Part shown: positions 34,262-43,490 of the stretch, piece after piece
Layout of the letters: the number at the start of each line of letters is the position of its first letter
Position numbering within the stretch: the first letter of the stretch is position 1
NCBI GenBank assembly: GCA_030267565.1
Contig: BRXU01000003.1
Coordinates: forward strand, 1,844,001-1,908,000
Direction of reading: 5' to 3'
Length of the DNA: 64,000 bases
Source: Pleodorina starrii
Lineage: Eukaryota; Chlorophyta; Chlorophyceae; Chlamydomonadales; Volvocaceae
Position numbers and translations under genes: made by a program
The notes under the pieces: generated by a model
Told to the model about the DNA's origin: nothing
The model's input: only the letters and a program-made list of their open reading frames with translations
Database searches by the model: none

Positions 34262-37200
34262 CCCATGATGGAGGTGCTTGTCCTGCGAGGCCAGGGTTTC
34301 GTAACCGAACCAGTTCAGCAACTGCAGACGAGGACGCCCCTATTCTGTGGAGGCTTAACCCCTTCGGAAATACCCATCTTGATGATTTTAAATTGTACTG
34401 CGTGCAAGTTCGAGTCAGCGATGACTGTGCCTGTGCCTTTTGCAGGTAGCTTGGCGTCAGCGATGGCGTGGTATCGCGTGATCAAGTCATTCTAAGTTTC
34501 TCACAGCACCGTCGCCATGCGCTTCTTGGCGCATTTGCCGCCTGGCGGTAGGGTTTTCGGAGTTCGTATCATGGTTGCAGACAAGCAAGTCCTGCAGACG
34601 GCAACCTCATCACCGGCTCTTCGTCACTGCAGCAGGTTATTTGGAGGGATAACAAAACTATCATGGAAACTATCTCCAACGCGTCCTCCCGCGAAATGGT
34701 TGAAATCCCGTGATGTCACGGAGCGCGTGCACCGATATCAACGGCCATGGCGAGATATGCGGTCATAGACACAGGCAAATGGTTATGCTGGCGTCGACAT
34801 GGTCACGATAGTTTCAGTTATTTAGTGCACTAATACGCTGGCCATGTTCGCGTTGTGTTACGGTAGTCGAACACGCGGGCACTGTACTGTAGCCCCTTGT
34901 AGCCTGCCGAATGAACAACTTGCCTGCCCATTGACTTGCTCCCGGTATTCTCGTGCCCGTCATTTCCCCTTTTGTGTCGCCTCGTTACCCCCTCATCACC
35001 CGCGGGCGCCGTCGGCACCTTTCCCTCCGTTAGCTGGTCCGTCCCAGCAGGGTAGGTCCCAGCCTGCTGCGGCGGCCTCGGAATGAAGAGGCTGCTGATT
35101 CCCCCACCTCAGCTGTCCACACCGACGAAACGGTTCTTCGATTACCACACATACAGTGGATATATCCGGCGCATGCATGCACACACCGCACCCGACTCCA
35201 CACTCCGCTCTGTTCGAATTACCAGTGTTGACCCTCGAACTGCACTGCTGATGCGCGCCCACAAGGGTCCTGAACAGTCCCTTGGCCAAATCGGTACTCG
35301 GTAGCGGGTTTTTTTTGGGCGGGGCCCCAGCGCGAAGCGCCCAGGGGGGCCCCGCCCTGTAGGATTGCCCATGTCCGTGTCTGGGTTCTGGGTTCTGGGT
35401 TCTGGGTAATTGGACAAGTGTAGACTTTCGGCCAACGGAAAGGCTGCATAAATAAAAGATTACATTCTTTATTGCACGGTAAATTTATTATTGGAACCCA
35501 ACATCGCATGAGTACAAACCAGTTTGGCAGTCTCCATGGACCGCGGCCGAGGTCAAACCAACACCTCTCGGCCTATAATTAATTCCAGAAGATTCATCGT
35601 TCCTTCAAGTGGAATTCTGACGAGACGGCGTGAAATGAATCTTCGTTTCGGAAACAAACTATGTTTGCATTGCGAACATTCTTCCCGCGACCACACCACA
35701 GCAGCTCTGCTTGCCGGTCCGATCGTCTTGACGCATATTACTATTACAAAGGTTGCAAGGAGCAAACCATGAGGGGCCAACTGCTGGTTGTTGGACGCCA
35801 AGCCGCCGATGCACGCACGATTCATCTGCGGGCCGCCCAACAAGTCCAGCCGGCAACCTAGGGGACTTCTACATTCCCTGTCCTAATGTTAAAGTTTTCA
35901 AGCCTCCTCTACGACGAATACCCCGGTAGCGAAGCCTGTGCACCCTCGTCGGCAACTGCACGTCATCATCGCGACCCTCTCAAACAGTTCCGCTGTCCTT
36001 CTATTGGCAAGTCAGCCTGCGTGATGTGTGAATGATACACTGCATGTCTACTGTCAAGTAACTTCAGCCAATGCACTGGTCGGAAGAGTTGCACAGTGCC
36101 GAGACGGCGGGCGATGCTAAACATGGGGCGGATTGCTGAAAGCTCTGGCTGTCTATCAGCAGGAATGTTGACACTCTCACACTTCACGTCCTCGCCGCCC
36201 TAGCCCTTCAACTCCACCCGTACGGATTGAACGGGGCCCCGCCCTTTTTCCGGCTTCAAGGAAGCCGACACCAACCCCTTGTCTTTCTTGTTGTTGAAAC
36301 CAGGGAGGGGGCTTGGACAAGGGGTTCCGAAGTCCAGATGGTCCAGGGGACTTTCGGTAGGACCTACACGGTGGGCTGGCATATGAGCTCATCATGCAGC
36401 GCGCCCCGTGCGGCTCTGCGGACCACACTTGAATGCTGATGTGGTCGCCACTACTGTAGCCATGCTGTAGCTGGCGACAGGGTTGCTACAGCGTGTTGCC
36501 ACGTTGCGGCGGCGCTGGCGACCTCGCTCACCGGCAGCGACCACAGCGTGTGGCCACAACGGACAACGCGTGTGGCCACAACAGTAGAGCGGCGCCGGTC
36601 GTCTCCGATTGTCTCCGATACAGCGCACGGCCCGCTGGCCCGCTGGCTCAGCTCTTCCCGAGTCTGGACGCGTGGACGCAGCCCCCACTGTCACTGTCAC
36701 AAGCTCACAACCACAGCCACCGCATGTACACGGGTTGGGGTTGGCTACACACTGACTGGTCACCACACGGCGCAGCTGTGCGTTTCCCCACCGACGGACG
36801 GAAATTCCGTCCGGGGGTGTGGCTGGGGGGGCCACAACGACACATGAAGCCATGGTGCCATGGTGCCTGTGCCACGAGCCACGTGTGTTTGTGGGAGGTG
36901 CGCCAGGGAGGGCACCTTCGCACCTACCTCCCACATGCACTCATGGGGCTCATGGGGCTCCCGCACGCAGCTGAACCTGAACCCGCGCTGCACACCACTG
37001 CTCCGAGCTCTGTCGCCGTCCCCCAACGCCCCAAGCAGGCTTGGCCACCTGCCTGCCTGCCTGGATACGGTAACAAGAGAGAAGACACACATCTGGCCCA
37101 CTGGCTCTGCCCTCTCTTTCGAGCCCACCAGCTTTCTGCTGGAGCCAGCTTTGTTAGGCACCACCAACCACCAACAACAACAACAGCCACCACCACCACC

Positions 37201-37886
37201 ACCACCATCACAACAACAACAAAATCCAAACGTGGCGGTTAAAGCCTAAAGCGGCCCTTTCCATCCCTTCCCTTCCCTTCCAACCAACGCTATTGGGCGG
37301 AAAGCTGTGGTTTGAGTTTTCCAAGCGAGGTGGCAGCACTTTGGGGGTTGACAGCCCCCCCAGCGCGGCCCCTTTATTACCCTTTCTTAGTATCATATCA
37401 TTTGCTGAGGCATCGCCAAACCCATCAGGTGAGGTGAGGTTAGGTGAGGTGAGGCCAACCGCGTGCCGGCTTGCGAGGGAGGCTTGCGAGGCACACATAC
37501 ATACACGCATGCGCACACCGTGCAACGGCCCCAAATACGGTACATTGTTTTCCTGCTGCCCGCCGCAACACACGGCCACCAACGGCGGGGGCAGCTGGCT
37601 GGCTTGAAGCGCTGGGAGCGAGCGCACCCAAATGCCCACGTCAACGCCGCCCACGTCACCGACGGCAACATCCACGCCCATTTTCCTGCACACCAACAGT
37701 TTTTCAGATCTGGGGTGACGCGCTGACGAAAGTACGGTAGATACGGCGGCAAGCGCCGCCGCTACTAGGCCGCGATAGCGGTATTTGGGTTATTATTGAT
37801 GACCGCACGGACTTCCTCCAGAGGTGCCGTGCGCTGCCCACGTTGATGGGCATAATCATATGAAACAACCCTCTTCCCCCCCCCAC
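34262..37886. other. Gene-poor stretch, partly AT-richer
   Basis: No gene I can support. Content: a strong GC hairpin at 35317-35357; a triple TGGGTTCTGGGTTCTGGGT repeat near 35380-35406; repeats of TGTGGCCACAAC near 36540-36590; CAA/CCA-rich tracts near 37170-37220. Open frames here are short and overlap on both strands. Confidence 0.5.
35317..35357. repeat. GC-rich hairpin
   Basis: GGGCGGGGCCCC at 35317-35328 and its exact reverse complement at 35346-35357, with further inner pairing of CGC/GCG around a GAA centre. It could be a mobile-element end or a transcribed structure. Confidence 0.75.
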
Positions 37887-38142
37887 GTCTCCGCTGCGGT
37901 ATCATTTTTTTACCCCCCACGTATAGGCTCCGGCCTATACGTGGATAAACCCCCACAGCCCACACACAGAGCCTGGCATCCCCGGTGATCCTTGCATCCA
38001 CCGATCTGGTCTCGATGAGGACACTTCGGCCCGGCGGCGGCTCGACCGCGCTCTGTCCCACCGGGCGTGCCGGCACGCCGGCCCCCGGAAGGATTTTTTC
38101 TGATTTGGTACCGTGAACGGGCTCCGGCCTATACGTGGATAA
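37887..38142 (-). repeat. Penelope-end motif plus two reversed motif A copies
   Basis: 37887-37913 reads GTCTCCGCTGCGGTATCATT then TTTTTACC on the plus strand, the Penelope 3' end. It is followed at once by a palindrome at 37917-37944 (CCACGTATAGG .. CCTATACGTGG) formed by motif A and a partial reverse copy (full reversed copy 37926-37948). A second reversed copy lies at 38120-38142. The two frame a segment of about 170 bp. This is the only place where motif A touches the Penelope end. Confidence 0.65.
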
Positions 38143-39369
38143 CCCTTCCCCCCGGAAAAAAAACTCTTCGGTCATGACAACAGCTGATTGGTTCCACAGG
38201 CACACATCATCGTTCCCCCACAACGCCAGGTTACTGCGTTGCGTTCCCTCGCCCCGGGCCGTTCTTATTCCCCCACAACGCCTGCTGCACGTACGGCATC
38301 TCGCCGTCGTATCTTGCCGTTGTAATGTCGAAACATCAATCAATGAATCCGCCCTCGGACCCCTCGGACCCGACTGCGCCCACGGCCCCTCTCGAATACC
38401 ACGAAGAGGCGGCGCGCCAGCAGCAACCCACGATCCGAGCACACAGAAAGCAAACCCTGCGGGGCCCTGCGGGTCCGTCCGCCGCCCCCTTGCACCCCAC
38501 AGCACACAGCGGGTTACCTCTCGCAGGCGGTCTTGGTCCTAGCACCCGCCCTCCGATCGCACTTCATCGCGCACTTCATCGCACACCTCATCGCAGAAGC
38601 AAACTACTCCAAATAATGTCAACCACTGCCAAACACCCTAAGCACCGACTCACACGGTGTGCCTCCTCGTATACGGTATGGTAGTAAGGTATTTAGATTC
38701 CGACATGGCCCGTTCGGCGTGTTTGACAACGCGTGCGTGTTTTCCAGGCTGCGCTGCCCTGCCGCCAATGAGTGCCGTCAAGCCATGCTTCGGCTCGGCC
38801 CAACGGCCCAACGGCCGCATAACTCCCCCACTGCAGCAGCACAATCAAGCAGGCGATGCAATGCACGTAAATATATCCCCCCCAATGCACTCATAAATCC
38901 CCCCGACGCGCGCGTGCCGCGCGCTTAGCCGCATAACGGGCCAATGTTGCGGCCATTCATTTGTTGGCCATTTGGTGAATATGAAGCCGCGATTGGGCGG
39001 GTGCCGGACATCCCGGGCCGGGGGGCGACGGGCGCAGTGCCTTCCAGCACGGCGCGCCACGGCAGGGTTTCACATGCATACATGTATGGCGGCCCGGGTG
39101 TCCGCACAGCGCACACAGCATACACGTGCGAAATAGGTTTTATTAGGGTTTGGGTAATCAATTTGGGTAAGCAGTAGCGGGGGGCAGCGACCGTTCGGAC
39201 CGCTGGATGGGACATGGGAGGCTCGACACATCCATCAAATGTAAAAGAGAGAGACAATGGAAAGACACTAAAAGAGCGACAATGGAAAGACAACACCTTC
39301 TGTGACGTAGTAGCCCGCGCGAACGAACACGCGGGGGCTCAGGCTCGCGGGAAAAGCTGAAGGACCTAA
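38143..39369. other. Sequence left of the Penelope-like element
   Basis: No gene supported. It contains a repeated GACAATGGAAAGACA unit near 39251-39292. No GIY-YIG endonuclease coding part was found just upstream of the reverse transcriptase frame. Confidence 0.45.
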
Positions 39370-40929
39370 CTCACAACGTCACCAGCCCTGACGACCGAAA
39401 AGGCGCACGAGCACGTGTCCTCGTCTGCCGCCGCCGCCGCTGCTGCTGCCACCACCACCGCCGCCAGTGCCGGCACCCCCGCCCCTCCACCCCCTCCCCC
39501 TCCTCCCCCCGCGCCCCCTGCCCCCGCCGCCCCGCCTGCACCTGTCTACTACCAGCCCTGCACCCACGCCGCCATGCACCAACACCTTACTGCCGAAAAC
39601 GCCCGTCTCGCCCCCTGGCAGCTCTCCTACCACCTCGCCCTCCCACCCGCCTACTACGCCGGCACCCTCAAGATGCACAAGACCCCGCCCTCCATGCGCT
39701 ACCTTGCCTGCTCTCACAAGTGCCCCTCCACCACCATCAGCGACCTTGTTACCGCTGTCCTCCGCGCTGTCGTCCCCGTCTTCACCACCCTCTGGCGTGA
39801 GCGCCTGCCAGGCTTTGAGCCATGGTTCTGCCTCTCTTCCCGGGCCGCCACTCAGCTCATCGCCGCGTACAACGCCTGCTCCTACTCCCACGCCCGTGCC
39901 GCTGCACCCCACGCCTGGGATTTCGAACGCCTCTACACCAACCTCCCCCACCACCTCCTCCTCTCCACCTTTACCGCCCTCCTCACCCGGTGCCTTGGCT
40001 CCACCCCCTACATCCGCGTCGTCACCACCGCCCCCAACCCCACCCGCCCTCGTGACAAGCCCACCCATCGCGTTACCTTCCACACCCTTCGCCCAGGGCC
40101 CCCCTGCTCCGGCAGCGCCGACGGCCGCACCACTACCCGTGTCCTCCACGTTCAAGAATTCCTCGAACTCCTCGCCTCCCTCCTCTCCTCCACCTTCATC
40201 GCGTTCGGTCCTGCCCTGGTCCGCCAAGTCTGCGGCATCCCCATGGGCATCTCCGCCGCCCCCTTCATCGCCAATCTCTTCCTCGCCTGGTTCGAGTTCG
40301 AATTCCTGGACCAACGCAACCGCACCTCCCCGCCCGCCTCCCCCGCTGCCAAGCGCACACTCACCCGCTGCCGCCACTCCTGCCGCTTCCTGGACGACCT
40401 CCTTTCCCTCAACAACCCCGACCTTCCCCGCCTCCTCTACACCAACCAAACCCTCCACGGCATTCATGGCATCTACCCCCCGGAGCTCGGGCTCACCCCC
40501 CAGCACCACCCCCACCTCCCCGCCGGCTCTGTCCCCTTCCTTGACCTCCTCCTCGTCCCCGCCCCCCGCCACGGGGCCAGCTGGTTCATCACGCGCCTGT
40601 ACGACAAGCGGGAACAGCCTGCCTTCGCTGGTGTCCGCCTCTCCCGCTTCGTCGCCCGCGACTCAAACGTCAATGAGGCCTGCAAACGAAACATCTTCAC
40701 CGGCCAGTTCCATCGGCTCCGGCGGGTCATCACCGACGCTGACAACTTCTGCGGGGAACTCGCAGCCCTCATCCGTGCCCTCACCGCCCAAGCCTACCCC
40801 AAAGCCGGCCTCCTCAGTCAACTCGTCCGCCTCCTTGCCGCCTGCCCCCACGCCTTCTACTTCGAGCGCCACTCCACCCACCGGGACATGCTCGGCATCG
40901 TCCACCAACATCTCCGTAACCCACCCTAG
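39370..40929 (+). CDS. Reverse transcriptase of Penelope-like element
   Basis: Open frame from just after a stop at 39367 to a TAG at 40929, about 519 codons. A poly-Ala/Pro N-terminal segment is followed by reverse-transcriptase blocks in order: KMHKTPPSMRYLACSHKCPS (the K.HK..P and R.. block of Penelope-like enzymes); WDFERLYTNLPHH (catalytic Asp, block A); QVCGIPMGISAAPFIANLFL (block B); CRFLDDLLSLNN (catalytic Asp pair, FLDD instead of YxDD); then VPFLDLLLVP and a thumb-like helical part ending HRDMLGIVHQHLRNPP. The residues needed for polymerisation are present. These enzymes copy their own RNA at a chromosomal nick. No endonuclease domain (GIY-YIG) is visible on either side, so this copy is either endonuclease-less or incomplete. 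The start codon is not certain; the first ATG in frame encodes MHQHLTAENARL. Confidence 0.8.
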   Translation, partial: LTTSPALTTEKAHEHVSSSAAAAAAAATTTAASAGTPAPPPPPPPPPAPPAPAAPPAPVYYQPCTHAAMHQHLTAENARLAPWQLSYHLALPPAYYAGTLKMHKTPPSMRYLACSHKCPSTTISDLVTAVLRAVVPVFTTLWRERLPGFEPWFCLSSRAATQLIAAYNACSYSHARAAAPHAWDFERLYTNLPHHLLLSTFTALLTRCLGSTPYIRVVTTAPNPTRPRDKPTHRVTFHTLRPGPPCSGSADGRTTTRVLHVQEFLELLASLLSSTFIAFGPALVRQVCGIPMGISAAPFIANLFLAWFEFEFLDQRNRTSPPASPAAKRTLTRCRHSCRFLDDLLSLNNPDLPRLLYTNQTLHGIHGIYPPELGLTPQHHPHLPAGSVPFLDLLLVPAPRHGASWFITRLYDKREQPAFAGVRLSRFVARDSNVNEACKRNIFTGQFHRLRRVITDADNFCGELAALIRALTAQAYPKAGLLSQLVRLLAACPHAFYFERHSTHRDMLGIVHQHLRNPP

Positions 40930-42025
40930 CCACCCAGCTTGCCCCCACTAGCCGCCCTGCCCCCGGCTACCCCACTCGCTCCCAACTCCACGGGGATGCC
41001 GAGTCATGAGGCTTGGCAGCCGACCCCTCCGGGGGCCCGGCAGCCTGTGCGGAGCCCGGCATCCTCACTCCTCCTCCTCCCCCCTGCCCGCCCCCTTGTC
41101 TGCTCGCCCGCCTTCCCTACCATACCGGCCCCCTTTTTTTTCCCCCCTATCCCCCTCTCTCCCGCCCCCTATCACCCTCACCCCCCCCCCCACCACCACA
41201 CCCCCCACCCACCCACCCACCCCCACCCAGCCCACCCCAGCCCACCCCAGCCCTCCCACCCCCTGGGCCGCATTACCCCTGACCCAGGCCCCTCATGCAT
41301 GGTGGCCTGCGCGCTCGGCCGGTGTGGTGGGGAGCCGACTCTTCACGGTCCGCCACCCGGCCCCTCCTGCGCATCGTCTCCCCGCGCCCCGCTGCCTCTG
41401 CCCTTTCCCCTTTCCAGCCGTCGTTCTTCCCGTCTCCTCGTCCCTGCCCTTGCCCTCGTACCCCTCCCCCTGCCGTTGCGTCCTTCCACACTCGTCTGTC
41501 TTCTGCCCTTGTCTTTCCCACTGCCATTTGCCTTGCCTTTCTCTCTTTTCCTCTGCCCCATCTCCTCTGCCTTCCGCCCCCTGCTCGTCGTACATTTTGC
41601 CCTTCCGTATCCCTTTCTTCTATGCCCAGCTGCCCCTTCTTGCCCTCTTTTGCACCGCGTCGCCGCCACAGCTCGTTCGTGGGTTTCTGTGTGTCTTGCC
41701 TTGCTTGCTTGCCTTCTCGCTCCTTCCTTCGCTGCCAATGCCGTTGCCCATTGCCATTACTCACGCCCTTTTTCCTTCGTATCTTCCCACTTCGCTTCCT
41801 CCATTGAGCGCAGGTGAGTCTACAATTTGTCGGGTTGTCTTGTCCGGGCGTTCGTGCCGTTCTTGTGCTGTCGCGCGTAATTGTCCGTCCGGGTTGGTCT
41901 GGCGGCGACGCGGTCGCAGCGTCTCTTCAGCTCGGTAAGGTTACAGGTATGTTCGGTAAGTATTACTGGGTTCCGGGTCCGTTCGCTAACGCCGTCCTCG
42001 TCTCCGCTGCGGTATCCTTTTCTAC
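39370..42025 (+). mobile_element. Penelope-like retroelement with reverse transcriptase
   Basis: The unit consists of the reverse transcriptase frame (39370-40929) and about 1.1 kb of 3' UTR, ending in CTCCGCTGCGGTATCCTTTT then CTACC. The last 0.7 kb recurs at 27295-27993 and the end motif recurs at 8072, 37887 and 61695. The left boundary is not defined. The frame has no ATG before residue 50 or so, which suggests 5' truncation or an upstream exon. The right end lies inside the frame of the protein at 43490-41820. Confidence 0.75.
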
Positions 42026-43490
42026 CCCCGGCACAGCCCACGCCGCCGCCGCCGTCGCCGCCGCTGCTGCTGCTGCCGGACTTGAAGGAATCCCAACCCG
42101 GGATGGACAGAGAGCCGCTCCAGCTGCCCGCGTTGCTGCCGCCGCCGCTGCCAGCGCCCAAGCTGCTGCTGCTGTTGCTGCTGCTGACACCCGAGCTACT
42201 AAGGCGACCTCCACCGGCACTGATGCTGCCGCCGCCAGCGCTGCCGCAGCTGCTGCCGCTGCTCTCGACGCTGCCATCCGCCGTCGGGCGCTGTACATCC
42301 GGGCCACGCCACGCGCGGCCAGCGCAGGCTGCCGTCGCGGCGGCGGCGGCGGCGGCGGCGCTGCGGCCGGGGCGGCCGCCGGCGGCGCCCTCGCGGAAGC
42401 AGCGCGACGTCGACGCCGCCGCCGACGCCGACAGCGACGCGGCGGCGGCGGCGCGGCCCGCTGACGGCGGTGGCTGCGCCGCCGCCGCTTCCACCGCTCC
42501 GCCGCATCCCGTGAGCAGCTCCAGAATGACTTGCAGCACGTCGTCGGGAGAACCGCGGCCCGGGTTGACGTACCGCCGTACAGCCTGCTTGACGAGCGAG
42601 TGCAGGGCGCGGTGCTGGATGGCGCGGGCGGCCGCCATGGCCGTGTCGTACAGCGGCTCGGCGGCCTCCAGGCGCACCTCGCGGCGGCGGCGCGGGTCGT
42701 CGTCTTCGTCCGGTCGGTCTGCGGCTGTCGGCCCGGCGGTGCCCCACATGTGGTCGTGGATTTGGGCTGCCAGCTGCAGCGCCTGAAGCGCCAGCCGCAC
42801 ATCGTCACCGTCCATGAGTTGCACCAGGTGGCCGGCGCGCGACTGCTGCGGTGGGCGCTGACGGAGGTGATGCCTCTGGTGTTGTGGGTGCTGCTGTGGC
42901 TGCTGCTGCTGCTCCTGTTGCCGTAGGTGGCGCTGCTGCTCCTGTTGCCGTAGGTGGCGCTGCGCGTGTTGCTGGTGGTGGTGCTGCTGCTGGTGTGACA
43001 GCGGTTGCGGCATTGGGCGCGAATCTGGGCGCGGTCGGATGGTGGCATCTGGGCGGAGCGCTGGCTTGAGTTCAGCGGCCCATGGGGGCGGTCGGCTGAC
43101 AACACGGGGCGCCAGCTGGGTAGTTAGGGGGGTGGCGGTGGCGGGAGCTGCCGAGGGGATGAGGGACGCTGTGGCTGATCTGTGGGCCTTAAGCATGGGG
43201 CTGGAGGCGGCGGTGGCATCCCTACACGGGCTGTGCGCGCTGTGATTGCGCCTGCGGCGGCCGCTGCGCAGCAGCCGGCGCAGCAGCTTCGATGTTGCGG
43301 CAACCACGCTGGAGACCGCGGATCGAGCTGCGTTCCGATCGAGAGTGACTCCGTGTCGGCCTTCATCCGCGTCCAGAATGCGGCTCGACGTGGCATCGGG
43401 ATGCAGAACCGCTGATGGCGAGCGCCTAGGCGACGAGAGCTCGACCAAGTCTTCTTCGTCTTCCTCTTTTATTGTAGTGGATAGAAGCAT
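41820..43490 (-). CDS. Paralogue of 33836 protein, C-terminus replaced by retroelement
   Basis: Open frame of 556 codons from an ATG at 43490. It begins MLLSTTIKEEDEEDLVELSS and continues with a basic helix (SSVVAATSKLLRRLLRSGRR), a Gln/His-rich linker and the conserved block also found at 33300-32838. That block (SRAGHLVQLMDGDDVRLALQ, QIHDHMWGTAGPTA, SPDDVLQVILELLTGC) carries a 6-residue acidic insert, RPDEDD. Then come Ala-, Gly- and Ser-rich stretches. From about residue 488 onward (below 42025) the frame is antisense to the 3' UTR of the Penelope-like element, so the last 70 residues or so are not native. Function unknown. The insertion may have inactivated the gene or given it a new C-terminus. 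Confidence 0.5.
   Translation of the reverse strand: MLLSTTIKEEDEEDLVELSSPRRSPSAVLHPDATSSRILDADEGRHGVTLDRNAARSAVSSVVAATSKLLRRLLRSGRRRRNHSAHSPCRDATAASSPMLKAHRSATASLIPSAAPATATPLTTQLAPRVVSRPPPWAAELKPALRPDATIRPRPDSRPMPQPLSHQQQHHHQQHAQRHLRQQEQQRHLRQQEQQQQPQQHPQHQRHHLRQRPPQQSRAGHLVQLMDGDDVRLALQALQLAAQIHDHMWGTAGPTAADRPDEDDDPRRRREVRLEAAEPLYDTAMAAARAIQHRALHSLVKQAVRRYVNPGRGSPDDVLQVILELLTGCGGAVEAAAAQPPPSAGRAAAAASLSASAAASTSRCFREGAAGGRPGRSAAAAAAAATAACAGRAWRGPDVQRPTADGSVESSGSSCGSAGGGSISAGGGRLSSSGVSSSNSSSSLGAGSGGGSNAGSWSGSLSIPGWDSFKSGSSSSGGDGGGGVGCAGGRKGYRSGDEDGVSERTRNPVILTEHTCNLTELKRRCDRVAARPTRTDNYARQHKNGTNARTRQPDKL

Noticed and set aside
36493..37242. Plus-strand frame of 249 codons
   Set aside because: It lies over TGTGGCCACAAC repeats and CAA/CCA tracts, overlaps equally long minus frames, and shows no family features.
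37765..38505. Minus-strand frame of 246 codons
   Set aside because: It reads through two copies of the dispersed motif and the Penelope-end motif, so it is repeat-derived.
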